Shown: positions 53,866-62,514, counted from the first letter of the stretch. The stretch: 64,000 nt of DNA from Streptomyces sp. NBC_00162 (GCF_024611995.1 NZ_CP102509.1:3968001-4032000); one strand, 5' to 3'. Notes: generated by a model from the letters alone, not told the origin. Numbers and translations are program-made.

Positions 53866-54666
53866 ATGACCCGCACCCCCGAGGACGAAGTCCTCCACCG
53901 CATCGACAACGGCGTCTCCTGGATCACCCTCAACCGGCCCGAGGCCATGAACGCCGTCACCTGGGACCAGCGCGAACGCATCATCGCGCTACTAGCGGAC
54001 GCCTCCGCCGACCCCGGCGTCCGGGCCGTCGTCGTCACCGCCACCGGCAAGGGCTTCTGCGCGGGCGCCGACCTGCGCGGCGCACCGGCCAGCGCCGAAC
54101 GCGTCGCCGGTGACGTGGCCCGCATGATCCGCCTCGGCGCGCAGCGCCTGATCACCGCGGTCCTCGACTGCGAGAAACCGGTCATCGCCGCCGTCAACGG
54201 CACGGCCGCCGGCATCGGCGCCCACCTCGCCCTCGCCTGCGACCTGGTCATCGCCGCCGAAGAGGCCCGTTTCATCGAGGTGTTCGTCCGCCGCGGCCTG
54301 GTCCCCGACGGCGGGGGCGCGTACCTGCTCCCCCGCCTGATCGGCCCGCAGAAGGCCAAGGAGCTGATCTTCTTCGGCGACGCCGTCCCCGCGGCCGGGG
54401 CCGAGCGCCTCGGCCTGGTCAACAAGGTCGTCCCGGGCGGGGAGCTGGAGGCCGCCGCCCGGGAGTGGGCGGAGCGCCTCGCGCAGGGCCCCACCCGGGC
54501 CCTCGCCCTGGCGAAGCAGCTGGTCAACGCTTCCCTGGACGGCGACCGGGCGGCCGCGCTGGCCGCCGAGGCCACCGCACAGGAGATCAACATGGGCACG
54601 GCCGACGCGAACGAGGGCGTGGCGAGCTTCGTGGAGCGCCGCACGCCCAAGTACCTCGGCCGCTGA
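53866..54666 (+). CDS. Enoyl-CoA hydratase, second copy
   Basis: The 266-aa crotonase has the intact oxyanion-hole segments VVVTATGKGFCAGADLRG and AAVNGTAAGIGAHLALACDLVIA, and the Glu/Asp catalytic region FVRRGLVPDGGGAYLLPRLIG. Unlike the first copy it looks like a functional hydratase. ATG 53866 has GGGAG eight bases upstream; ATG 53848 is alternative. It was probably cotranscribed with the synthetase before the MITE came between. Confidence 0.9.
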   Translation: MTRTPEDEVLHRIDNGVSWITLNRPEAMNAVTWDQRERIIALLADASADPGVRAVVVTATGKGFCAGADLRGAPASAERVAGDVARMIRLGAQRLITAVLDCEKPVIAAVNGTAAGIGAHLALACDLVIAAEEARFIEVFVRRGLVPDGGGAYLLPRLIGPQKAKELIFFGDAVPAAGAERLGLVNKVVPGGELEAAAREWAERLAQGPTRALALAKQLVNASLDGDRAAALAAEATAQEINMGTADANEGVASFVERRTPKYLGR

Positions 54667-54669
54667 ACG

Positions 54670-55464
54670 CTACATCCGGGGGTCGGGCTTCAGCAGGGCG
54701 AACACCGCGCCCGCCGGGTCGGAGGCCCACGCGATCCGGCCGACTCCCGGCACGTCCGCCGCCGGCATCATCACCGCACCGCCGTTGCCCTCGATCGTGG
54801 AGACGGTGGCGTCCACGTCGGCGACGTTGAAGTACGGCACCCAGCGCGGGATCATGGCCGACCCGCCGCCCGCGCCCTCGCCCTGGGGTGCGACCCCGCC
54901 GAACGAAGTGAGCTGCTTGTCGCCCTCGGCGAGGCTCAGCACCCGGTACGTCATCCCGGGCGCCTCCATCTCCTCGTGCCGCCACCCGAACAGCCCGTAG
55001 TAGAAGGAGATGGCCGCGACGGGGTCCGGGACGTGCAGTTCCACCCACACCAGGGTGTTCTCGGCGGAGGCCAGCCCCAGCCCGCCGGTCTTGCCCGGCT
55101 GCCAGCTCGCGAACTCAGCACCCTGCGGGTCGGTGAACTGGGCCAGCCAGCCCTCGCCCATGACGTCCATGGGCTCCATCCGCACCGTCCCGCCCCCGGC
55201 CTTGACGGCCTCGGCGGTGGCCCGGATGTCGGTGCTCTGGAAGTGGGTCATCCAGGCGGACGTCGCCCCCTCCTCGGTGAGCGGGCCCAGGGCGGCGACG
55301 GTCTTCCCGTTCACGTGGAAGAAGCCGTACCCGCCCGCCTCGGGCCCGGCGGAGACGAAGTTCCAGCCGAAGACGGCACCGTAGAAAGCGGCGGCCGCGT
55401 CGGTGTCGGGGCTTCCGAGGTCGAGCCAGTTGGGTGATCCGGTACGGAAGTCGGTGCCGAGCAT
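54670..55464 (-). CDS. Two-domain VOC (glyoxalase-fold) protein, second copy
   Basis: The 264-aa protein has two VOC domains, SPNWLDLGSPDTDAAAAFYGAVFGW at the front and LVWVELHVPDPVAAISFYYGLFGW in the second half, with the same length and layout as the protein at 41544, so the two are paralogues. ATG 55464 follows AGGAGGCATTTC. Its stop is only three bases from the convergent hydratase stop. Confidence 0.84.
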   Translation of the reverse strand: MLGTDFRTGSPNWLDLGSPDTDAAAAFYGAVFGWNFVSAGPEAGGYGFFHVNGKTVAALGPLTEEGATSAWMTHFQSTDIRATAEAVKAGGGTVRMEPMDVMGEGWLAQFTDPQGAEFASWQPGKTGGLGLASAENTLVWVELHVPDPVAAISFYYGLFGWRHEEMEAPGMTYRVLSLAEGDKQLTSFGGVAPQGEGAGGGSAMIPRWVPYFNVADVDATVSTIEGNGGAVMMPAADVPGVGRIAWASDPAGAVFALLKPDPRM

Positions 55465-55595
55465 GAAATGCCTCCTACGGGTCCGGCGGTACGAGTCCGC
55501 CGGCCACGATGCCGACCCCCCGAGTGCCGGCGGGCGTACGGTCCCCTGGCGGGCCGGGGTTTCACCCGTGCGGAGCAAAGGGGCCGACCGCGGCT

Positions 55596-56324
55596 TCAGA
55601 TCCCCACGCGTTCCAGCGCCGGCAGGAACTGGTCGTAGAACCCCACCTTGATCTGGAGGGAGCGCCGCTCCACTTCCCTGAAGGAGTCGGCCGCCCCCTC
55701 GCCGCCGCTGCCGAGGAACGCCCACACCCGGGTGGCCAGGCGGTCGGAGTGGCTCGTGGCCAGGAGGTTCGCGGTCGCGAGCGAGGTCCCCTTGGCGTCG
55801 TGGGAGTGGTGCGGGTAGTAGAAACGCGACCCGTCCTGCGTGAGCACGGGTTCCATGCGCTCCCACAACCGCCCGTACTCCACGGAGACCAGGATCTCGC
55901 CCCAGAAGCGCAGGATCGTCAGCACGCGCAGGTCGGCGTCGTCGTGGGTACCGGCGTCGGCGATCAGGTCGAAGGTGGCGTCGATGGCCCGCTTGGTCGC
56001 CGGGGTCGGCCTGGTGTGGACGAGGGCCTCCCTGGAGACGCCGAGCCGGTACATGTCCGCCGTCATGTCCTCGCGGTGGGACCGCATCCCGTGGCTGTCC
56101 GGATACTCCTCGCGCAGGATGACCCGGGCGATCCGCAGCCCCTCCTCGTCGCGCAGGAGATCGATCGCCAGGTCGTAGGCCGGGGTGAACGCGAGCGAAA
56201 GGAAGCGCCGCTGGAGGAGGATCGCGGTGAAGTCCTCGTCCGAGAGCTGCGCGATGTTCGCCAGTACCGGGTGCTGCGCGTACCGCTCGATCAGTTCGTC
56301 CTCGAACCGGTCCAGTTCTTCCAC
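55596..56324 (-). CDS. Helical protein of unknown function (possible haem-oxygenase-like fold)
   Basis: The 242-aa soluble protein is predominantly helical and begins MEELDRFEDELIERYAQHPVLANI. Acidic/His clusters such as REEYPDSHGMRSHRED and FWGEILVSVEYGRLWERMEP resemble, in a loose way, the metal-binding helices of haem-oxygenase-like diiron enzymes, but ligand spacing was not confirmed. GTG 56324 has GAGG nine bases upstream. The upstream gene ends 11 bases before this start, so they share a transcript. Confidence 0.55.
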   Translation of the reverse strand: MEELDRFEDELIERYAQHPVLANIAQLSDEDFTAILLQRRFLSLAFTPAYDLAIDLLRDEEGLRIARVILREEYPDSHGMRSHREDMTADMYRLGVSREALVHTRPTPATKRAIDATFDLIADAGTHDDADLRVLTILRFWGEILVSVEYGRLWERMEPVLTQDGSRFYYPHHSHDAKGTSLATANLLATSHSDRLATRVWAFLGSGGEGAADSFREVERRSLQIKVGFYDQFLPALERVGI

Positions 56325-56335
56325 GGCCGTTACCT

Positions 56336-57160
56336 CTAATTCATGGTGTCGATTGATCTTTGCCAGTCACGGAGATCGACATCGCGGCCGATGCCCCACA
56401 ACTTGTCCAGCTCACCCTGAACTTCCCGGCCCATCGCCGTCTCGCACCCGTCGATCTCGAGCTGGGTCGACTGGATGGCGAGCCGGCCGTGCAGGAACGA
56501 GCTGACCAGGTAGCGCTCGTCGGCCTTGTACACGGCGATCGACGGCAGGGAGTTGTACACCCGCACCTGGAGCATGTGCCGCAGCTGCGGCGGAACCTCG
56601 TCGTAGACGGATTTGAGGATCTGCAGGCTTCCCCTCACGTCCACCCCCCGGCCGGGCTCCCCGACCTGTAACGCCCGGTCGCGCAGGTCCGCCACCAGTG
56701 ACGAAGGGTGCAGCAACAGGATGCGCACCTCTGTCCGCCGTTCGGCGACGGCCCTCGTCAACTCGCTCTTCAACTGCTCGAGGTTGGGTATCCAGGTCTG
56801 CAGGATGGACACCTCCCGCCGAGCGTTCTTCAGCAGCTCGAGGAAGGCCGCCTCGGGGAAGGTCGGGTGCACCCTCGCCACGCCGTCGTAGCGCTCGCGC
56901 CGGAGCTGGCCCTCGATGCCGTCGATGTCGAGCCTGGAGATCTGCGCGTTCATGGTGTCGAGCACCTTCAGGCGATCGAACTCCATGAGGAGGAAGAGCG
57001 TGACCGTGCTCAGGATGAGCAGCGTGATCTTCGGGAGCGTGCCCCCGGGAGCCATCTTGTCGAGCCACCCGAGGACGTCGGCGAGCAGGACCGCGATGCC
57101 CGCCACTGCCATCGCACCCAGTGCGATCCGCTCGGCCCGGTTGCGAAAACCGCTCCCCAT
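56336..57160 (-). CDS. Membrane-anchored protein with phospholipase-D-like/effector-type domain
   Basis: The 274-aa protein has two N-terminal hydrophobic segments (ALGAMAVAGIAVLLADVLGWL and ITLLILSTVTLFLLMEF), a short helical linker and a 180-residue cytoplasmic domain (VSILQTWIPNLEQLKSELTRAVAERRTEVRILLLHPSSLVADLRDRAL) that resembles PLD-fold DUF5919-type domains seen in bacterial stress or defence proteins. No HKD motif is intact. ATG 57160 is chosen just before the first membrane segment. It is cotranscribed with the gene downstream. Confidence 0.6.
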   Translation of the reverse strand: MGSGFRNRAERIALGAMAVAGIAVLLADVLGWLDKMAPGGTLPKITLLILSTVTLFLLMEFDRLKVLDTMNAQISRLDIDGIEGQLRRERYDGVARVHPTFPEAAFLELLKNARREVSILQTWIPNLEQLKSELTRAVAERRTEVRILLLHPSSLVADLRDRALQVGEPGRGVDVRGSLQILKSVYDEVPPQLRHMLQVRVYNSLPSIAVYKADERYLVSSFLHGRLAIQSTQLEIDGCETAMGREVQGELDKLWGIGRDVDLRDWQRSIDTMN

Positions 57161-57326
57161 GCCCACCCCAGCCCCCGACGTCGCTGTCGTTGGCGACGAC
57201 TGTACACAGGCACTCCCGCGCGCATGCCGGAAGGCCATGTCTCGTTGATCACAGGGGAGTTGGGAACCGAACCGGGCTCTGGAGAAGCACCCCGGGGCGG
57301 ACTGCTCCCGCACCACACTTCCAATC

Positions 57327-57339
57327 TGACGAACCGTCA
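57327..57339. promoter_or_regulatory. TGACG-N3-CGTCA operator (flavin reductase promoter)
   Basis: TGACGAACCGTCA, identical to the site at 28932, ends nine bases before the first ATG of the flavin-reductase gene. Confidence 0.76.
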
Positions 57340-57348
57340 GCTTCAATC

Positions 57349-57990
57349 ATGGGTGTGATGGGACACGCAGGGATGGCGGCCACCGTCGTCCGATACCTCA
57401 GGTCAGTAGGCTCCCCCACCTCCGCCTCGCCGGAGCCGGGACCCGAGCCCGTCGACGTCCTGCCCCGCCCCGATCTGCGGGCCGTCGGCGCGGACGAGCG
57501 CGCGCCGGTCTCCCCCGCCGAATTCCGGGCCGTGCTCGGGAACTTCGCCAGCGGGGTCACCGTCATCACCGCGCCGCCCGGCGAGGACGAGGAGGGCCCG
57601 GCCGGCTTCGCCTGCCAGTCCTTCGCCTCGCTGTCCCTCGACCCGCCCCTGGTCACCTTCATGGTGGCCCGTACGTCGACCACCTGGCCGCGGATCGCCC
57701 GCGCCGGGGTGTTCTGCGTCAACATCCTGGGCGCCGAACAGGGCGAGCTGTGCCGGTCCTTCGCCGTCAGCGGCGCGGACAAGTTCGCCGGGGTCACCCA
57801 CACCCCGGCCCCCGTCACCGGGTCTCCGCAGCTCGACGCCGTGCCCGCCTGGATCGACTGCCGGATCCACGCCGTCCACACCGGCGGTGACCACCTCATC
57901 GTGGTCGGCAAGGTCGTGGCCATGGGCGCGGCGGGCGAGGGCGACCCGCTCCTCTTCCACAAGGGCCGCTTCGGACGCCTGGCCGGCTGA
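57349..57990 (+). CDS. Flavin reductase (HpaC/HsaB-like) component
   Basis: The 213-aa protein has an unconserved N-terminal 70 residues and a flavin-reductase split barrel: FRAVLGNFASGVTVITAPPG, GFACQSFASLSLDPPLVTFMVART, GVFCVNILGAEQGEL and DHLIVVGKVVAM. Such proteins deliver reduced flavin to a separate two-component monooxygenase, such as HsaA in steroid ring degradation; no such oxygenase is in this window. ATG 57349, 57358 and 57373 are all possible; none has a good ribosome-binding site. Confidence 0.85.
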   Translation: MGVMGHAGMAATVVRYLRSVGSPTSASPEPGPEPVDVLPRPDLRAVGADERAPVSPAEFRAVLGNFASGVTVITAPPGEDEEGPAGFACQSFASLSLDPPLVTFMVARTSTTWPRIARAGVFCVNILGAEQGELCRSFAVSGADKFAGVTHTPAPVTGSPQLDAVPAWIDCRIHAVHTGGDHLIVVGKVVAMGAAGEGDPLLFHKGRFGRLAG

Positions 57991-58013
57991 CGACTCCGTC
58001 GGCCGGCCAGGCG
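57976..58013. terminator. 12-bp perfect hairpin at the flavin reductase stop
   Basis: CGCCTGGCCGGC (57976-57987) pairs with GCCGGCCAGGCG (58002-58013). It overlaps the stop codon at 57988-57990 and lies between two convergent genes. Confidence 0.8.
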
Positions 58014-58031
58014 GTCCCGGCACCACCCCGG

Positions 58032-59099
58032 CTAGAACGTGAGGACCCCGCGCGCCACCCGGCCGTGGTGGGCGTCGTCCGCGGCCTTGGCGAAGTCCTC
58101 GACCGGGTAGACCTCCGTCACCAGCTCGTCGAGCAGCAGCCGGCCCTGCCGGTAGAGCTCGGCGTACAGCGCGATGTCGCGCTGCGGGCGCGAGGACCCG
58201 TACCGGCAGCCCATGATCGTCTTGTCCAGGTACATGGACGAGACGAGGAACGAGGCCTCCTCCGTGAACCCGGGCACGCCGAGCAGGATCGCCTGCCCGT
58301 GCCGGTCGAGGAGGTCGATGGCCTGGCGGATCAGCTTCACGCTGCCCACGCACTCGAAGGCGTGGTCCGCGCCGGTGGGCAGGATCTCCTTCACCGCCGC
58401 CGAGGAGTCGGCGACCGCCGAGGCGTCGATGAAGTGCGTGGCCCCGAACTGCCGGGCCACCGCCTCCTTCGCCGGGTTCGCGTCGACCGCCACGATCGTC
58501 GTGGCCCCCGCGATCCTGGCCCCCTGGAGCACGTTCAGCCCGATCCCCCCGGTGCCGATCACGACCACCGACTCGCCGCGGTCGACCTTCGCCCGGTTCA
58601 GCACCGCGCCCACGCCCGTCAGCACCCCGCAGCCGATCAGGGCCGCCGAGGTCAGCGGGATGTCGTCCGGGATCTTCACCGCCTGCACGGCCTTGACGAT
58701 CGTCCGCTCCGCGAAGGCCGAGTTGGAGGCGAACTGGAACAGCGGCTTCCCGCCCCGCGAGAACGGCTGCCCGGGCATCCCGATCGCCTTGCGGCACATC
58801 GTCGGCCGGCCCCGGTCGCAGTCCGCGCACGCCCCGCAGTTGGCGAGGGTGGACAGCGCCACGTGGTCCCCGGGCGCCACGTGCGTGACCCCGGAGCCGA
58901 CCGCCTCGACCACCCCCGCGCCCTCGTGCCCGAGCACCACCGGCGGCGGGAACGGAATCGTCCCGTCGATCACCGACAGATCGCTGTGGCACAGCCCGGC
59001 CGCCGCTATCGCGACCAGCACCTCCCCGGGCCCCGGGTCGCGGATCTCCAGGTCGTCGACCACCTGGGCCTGCTTGCCGTCGAATACGACGCCTCTCAC
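58032..59099 (-). CDS. Zinc-dependent alcohol dehydrogenase (MDR family)
   Basis: The 355-aa enzyme has the full MDR zinc set: catalytic GLCHSDLSVIDG and GHEGAGVVEAVG, the structural-zinc cysteines CGACADCDRGRPTMC, and the Rossmann motif GTGGIGLNVLQGA. It is of the type annotated as NDMA-dependent in actinobacteria, where the bound nicotinamide may be recycled by a mycofactocin-like donor. It probably oxidises a primary alcohol in the catabolic route. Start is GTG at 59099. Confidence 0.89.
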   Translation of the reverse strand: MRGVVFDGKQAQVVDDLEIRDPGPGEVLVAIAAAGLCHSDLSVIDGTIPFPPPVVLGHEGAGVVEAVGSGVTHVAPGDHVALSTLANCGACADCDRGRPTMCRKAIGMPGQPFSRGGKPLFQFASNSAFAERTIVKAVQAVKIPDDIPLTSAALIGCGVLTGVGAVLNRAKVDRGESVVVIGTGGIGLNVLQGARIAGATTIVAVDANPAKEAVARQFGATHFIDASAVADSSAAVKEILPTGADHAFECVGSVKLIRQAIDLLDRHGQAILLGVPGFTEEASFLVSSMYLDKTIMGCRYGSSRPQRDIALYAELYRQGRLLLDELVTEVYPVEDFAKAADDAHHGRVARGVLTF

Positions 59100-59314
59100 C
59101 GGAACTCCTTCAGGATGCGCCGACCCTCAGGCCGGAGAGAATTCGGGTAACGACACGCACACGCTGCGTGGCAATGTTGTTGATCGCGGAGCGAGAACCA
59201 AGCCCGCACAGCAACTCCTTCCACAACTTCATGCGTCCGGGCTGGTTTCAACCCGACTGGTGTTGATCGCGTAAGACTCGATGGCTCGCTGGGCGACCGA
59301 GCAGCGTGAACCAG

Positions 59315-59348
59315 GAATCCCCCTCGTCTATGACGTGGGGGAGGATTC
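59315..59348 (-). terminator. Hairpin after the second acyl-CoA dehydrogenase
   Basis: GAATCC (59315-59320) pairs with GGATTC (59343-59348), extended by a mostly paired CCCTC/GGGGG section. It overlaps the gene's stop. No function is seen in the remaining 59100-59314. Confidence 0.55.
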
Positions 59349-60549
59349 AACTGGACTCCTTAGGCAGGCCGAGCACGCGCTCGGCGATGATGTTGCGCTG
59401 GATCTCGTCCGAGCCGCCGTAGATCGTGTCGGCACGGGTGAACAGGAAGAGCCGCTGCGCCTCGTCGAGCCCGAGCTCGTACGGGAGCCCGGGCGCCCAG
59501 GCCGGCGGACCGGCCGAGGCTGCCGCGCCCCGGACCTCCACCGCCAGCTCGCCGAGCCGCCGGTGCCACCCGCCCCACAGCAGCTTGGCCACGCTCGGCG
59601 CGCCCGCGTCACCGGCGGCGCCGAGCGTCCGCAGCGCGTTCCACCGCATCGTGCGCAGCTCGGCCCACTGCCGTACGAGGCGCTCCCGCACGGCCGGATC
59701 CGGAGCGCCCGAAGCCGCGTACGCCGCCAGTACGCGCTCCAGCTCCGCCGCGAAGCCGATCTGCTGGACCAGGGTCGAGACCCCCCGCTCCAGGGCGAGG
59801 AGTCCCATGGCCACGGTCCAGCCGTCGCCCTCCGCGCCGACGACCTCGTCGGCCACCGCCCCGTCGAAGAACACCTCGTTGAACTCCGAGGTCCCCGACA
59901 TCTGCCGGATCGGCCGCACGTCGATCCGGCCCGGCTGGTCCATCCGTACGAGCAGGAAGGACAGCCCGCGGTGGCGCCGGGACCCCGGCTCGGTGCGGGC
60001 CAGTACGAAGCACCAGTCGGCGTCCTGGGCGAGGGAGGTCCAGATCTTCTGGCCGGTGATCCGGTACGGCCCGGCCGCGCCCCGACCGGGTTCCCGTACC
60101 GCCGCCGTACGGATGCCCGCGAGGTCGGAGCCGGCGTCCGGCTCGCTGTACCCCTGGCACCACAGCTCCTCCCCGCGCGCGATGCCGGGCAGGAAGCGGT
60201 CCCGCTGCTCCCGGGTCCCGTAGGCGATGAGCGTGGGCGCGAGGAGGTTCTCCCCGATGTGGCCGACCCTGCCGGGCGCGCGCAGCGCCGCGTACTCCTC
60301 GGCCCACACCACCTGCCCGGTCAGCGAGAGCCGGCGGTTCCCGTACCCCTCGGCCTCCCAGCCCTGCCCGATCCAGCCGCCCCGGCCCAGCTCGCGCTCC
60401 CACGCGCGCCGGGCGCCGACCCCCTCGTGTTCGCTGCCCGGCCCGCCGAGGCCCCGTGCCCGCGCGTACGGGCCCACGAGGTGCTCCACCAGCCACGCGC
60501 GGGCGCGACCGCGCAGCTCCTCGTCCTCGGCCCCGAAGCTGAAGTCCAT
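59347..60549 (-). CDS. Acyl-CoA dehydrogenase, second copy
   Basis: The 400-aa flavoprotein has WCQGYSEPDAGSDLAGIRTAA and YRITGQKIWTSLAQDADWCFVLART (substrate and FAD contacts) and the C-terminal TIYGGSDEIQRNIIAERVLGLPKE motif. It looks like a FadE of the long subfamily used in steroid and branched substrates. It could form a heteromeric enzyme with the ACAD at 43851. ATG 60549 follows the SDR stop by 16 bases, and both share the promoter at 61501. Confidence 0.9.
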   Translation of the reverse strand: MDFSFGAEDEELRGRARAWLVEHLVGPYARARGLGGPGSEHEGVGARRAWERELGRGGWIGQGWEAEGYGNRRLSLTGQVVWAEEYAALRAPGRVGHIGENLLAPTLIAYGTREQRDRFLPGIARGEELWCQGYSEPDAGSDLAGIRTAAVREPGRGAAGPYRITGQKIWTSLAQDADWCFVLARTEPGSRRHRGLSFLLVRMDQPGRIDVRPIRQMSGTSEFNEVFFDGAVADEVVGAEGDGWTVAMGLLALERGVSTLVQQIGFAAELERVLAAYAASGAPDPAVRERLVRQWAELRTMRWNALRTLGAAGDAGAPSVAKLLWGGWHRRLGELAVEVRGAAASAGPPAWAPGLPYELGLDEAQRLFLFTRADTIYGGSDEIQRNIIAERVLGLPKESS

Positions 60550-60565
60550 CCGGTCTCCCGCTCCT

Positions 60566-61477
60566 CTACGCGTTGGGGCGGTCCTTGGCGGCCGCCGCCT
60601 TGGCCATGGCCTCGAGCTGCGCGAGCATCGGCATCGGGTCGGTGCCCACCGTCCCGGGCAGGAAGTCGGCGATCTTCTCCGGGGTCCAGGAGCCCTCGGC
60701 GTACCCGGCGCGCAGTTCGCGCGGCTGTGCCCAGACGGCGATCTTCGGGCCGGCGATCGTGTAGACCTGCCCGGTGATGTCCTCCGCCCTGGCCCGGTCG
60801 CTGAGGAGGTAGGTGACGAGCGCCGCGACGTCCTCGGGCTCGCCGATCTCCTTGAGCTCCATGGGGACGTTGGCGGACATGCGGGTGCGGGCGACGGGTG
60901 CGACGGCGTTGGCCGTGACCCCGTACTTGGCCAGGCCCAGCGCGGCGGACCGGACGAGGGAGATGATCCCGCCCTTGGCGGCGCTGTAGTTGGCCTGGGC
61001 GACGGAGCCCTGGTGGTTGCCGCTGGTGAAGCCGATGAGGGTGCCCGAGCCCTGTCGGCGCATGACGGCGGAGGCGGCGCGGAAGACGGTGAAGGTGCCC
61101 TTGAGGTGGGTGGCGACCACCGGGTCCCATTCCTCCTCGGACATGTTGAAGAGCATCCGCTCGCGCAGGATGCCCGCCACGCACACGACGCCGTCGATGC
61201 GCCCGTACCGGGCGAGCGCGGTGTCGACGATGCGCTGGCCGCCCGCCATGGTGGAGATGTCGTCGGCGACGGCGACGGCCTCGCCGCCGGCGGCCTGGAT
61301 CTCCTTCACCACGCCGTCGGCGATCTCGCTCGTCGGCTCGCCGCCCCCGATGCCCACCCCGTAGTCGTTGACGACGACCTTGGCGCCCTCGGCGGCCGCG
61401 GCGAGTGCCACGGCCCGCCCGATGCCCCGGCCGGCGCCGGTGACGGCGACGACCTTGCCTGACAAGAAGTTCCCCAC
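60566..61477 (-). CDS. Short-chain dehydrogenase (17beta-HSD4/MFE-like)
   Basis: The 303-aa SDR has the Rossmann motif VVAVTGAGRGIGRAVALAAA, the NAG equivalent VCVAGILRE and the catalytic Ser-Tyr-Lys in GFTSGNHQGSVAQANYSAAKGG. The long C-terminus ending KDRPNA is typical of 3-hydroxyacyl-CoA dehydrogenases of the multifunctional enzyme family, fitting a beta-oxidation step. Start is GTG at 61477. The operator at 61501 lies just upstream, between it and the cyclase-family gene. Confidence 0.88.
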   Translation of the reverse strand: MGNFLSGKVVAVTGAGRGIGRAVALAAAAEGAKVVVNDYGVGIGGGEPTSEIADGVVKEIQAAGGEAVAVADDISTMAGGQRIVDTALARYGRIDGVVCVAGILRERMLFNMSEEEWDPVVATHLKGTFTVFRAASAVMRRQGSGTLIGFTSGNHQGSVAQANYSAAKGGIISLVRSAALGLAKYGVTANAVAPVARTRMSANVPMELKEIGEPEDVAALVTYLLSDRARAEDITGQVYTIAGPKIAVWAQPRELRAGYAEGSWTPEKIADFLPGTVGTDPMPMLAQLEAMAKAAAAKDRPNA

Positions 61478-61500
61478 GTCCGGCCCCTTCCCGCGTTTTC

Positions 61501-61513
61501 TGACGGACCGTTA
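61501..61513. promoter_or_regulatory. TGACG-N3-CGTTA operator with overlapping -10 (SDR/cyclase)
   Basis: TGACGGACCGTTA differs from the palindrome by one base. It overlaps a TAGATT -10 hexamer (61512-61517) reading towards the cyclase gene and is 24 bases from the SDR start on the other strand. Confidence 0.7.
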
Positions 61514-61585
61514 GATTCTATGGGGAGTCAGATGCACCTGCACAAGCCCTCGTTGCCGTTTCCACGCAAGGAGCTGTTGAGGCCC

Positions 61586-62512
61586 ATGTCACTGCCCGCC
61601 GAGTTCCACGACATCGCCAAGCGCGTCAACAACTGGGGGCGCTGGGGCGCCGAGGACGAGATCGGCACCCTGAACCTCGTCACCGACCAGGTGGTCCGGG
61701 CCGCCGCGGCGGAGATCCGTACCGGCCGCCGCATCCCGCTGGCCCTCCCCCTCAAGGAGGACGGGGTGCAGGCCGGGTTGATCCCCGGCCGGATCAACCC
61801 GCTGCACACGATGGTGCAGATCAACCAGGAGCTCTTCGGTCCGGGCACGGTGGCGTGCAGCGACGACGCCGTGACCATGGGACTCCAGGCGGGCACCCAC
61901 TGGGACGCCCTGACGCACGTCTCCCACTCGGGGAAGATCTACAACGGCCGCCCGGCCTCCTCGATCACCGCGCACGCGCGGTCGGAGTTCAGCGGCATCG
62001 ACAAGGCCGGGCACATCGTCTCGCGGGGCGTGCTGCTGGACGTGGCGCGCGCCAAGGGCCTGGACCGGCTGCCCGGGGGTCACGCGGTGACCCCGGAGGA
62101 CCTGGCCGAGGCGGAGGAGTTCGGCGGGGTCACGGTCCGCCCGGGAGACATCGTCCTGGTCCGCACGGGCCAGATCCAGGTCTACCTGGCGGGCGACAAG
62201 CACGGCTACGGCTTCCCCTCCCCGGGGCTGTCCGTCCGCACCCCGGAGTGGTTCCACGCCCGGGACGTGGCGGCGGTCGCGAACGACACGCTCACGTTCG
62301 AGATCTTCCCGCCGGAGATAGAGAATCTGTGGTTGCCGGTGCACGCCCTCGACCTGGTCGAGATGGGCATGCACCAGGGCCAGAACTGGAATCTCGAAAA
62401 GTTGTCCACAGCCTGTGCAGAAGATAACCGGTACGCCTTCCTCCTCTCCGCCATGCCGGAACCGTTCGTCGGCGGCACGGGCACCCCGGTGGCTCCCGTG
62501 GCCATCCTCTGA
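61586..62512 (+). CDS. Cyclase-family (kynurenine formamidase-like) metal hydrolase
   Basis: The 308-aa protein belongs to the cyclase family with the H-x-G-T-H-x-D signature seen as GLQAGTHWDALTHVSHSGKIYNG. Relatives hydrolyse N-formyl or lactone/amide bonds; some act in cyclic hydrocarbon breakdown. In the sequence NLEKLSTACAEDNRY a DnaA-box-like TTGTCCACA (62402-62410) falls inside the coding region. ATG 61586 gives the conserved length; ATG 61532 (GGGGAG upstream) is possible. Confidence 0.84.
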   Translation: MSLPAEFHDIAKRVNNWGRWGAEDEIGTLNLVTDQVVRAAAAEIRTGRRIPLALPLKEDGVQAGLIPGRINPLHTMVQINQELFGPGTVACSDDAVTMGLQAGTHWDALTHVSHSGKIYNGRPASSITAHARSEFSGIDKAGHIVSRGVLLDVARAKGLDRLPGGHAVTPEDLAEAEEFGGVTVRPGDIVLVRTGQIQVYLAGDKHGYGFPSPGLSVRTPEWFHARDVAAVANDTLTFEIFPPEIENLWLPVHALDLVEMGMHQGQNWNLEKLSTACAEDNRYAFLLSAMPEPFVGGTGTPVAPVAIL

Positions 62513-62514
62513 GG

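Noticed and set aside
59160..59350. Possible tail of an IS200/IS605-type element next to the second acyl-CoA dehydrogenase
   Set aside because: The hairpin and partial reading frames looked suggestive, but no recognisable TnpB motif could be identified; only a terminator is claimed.
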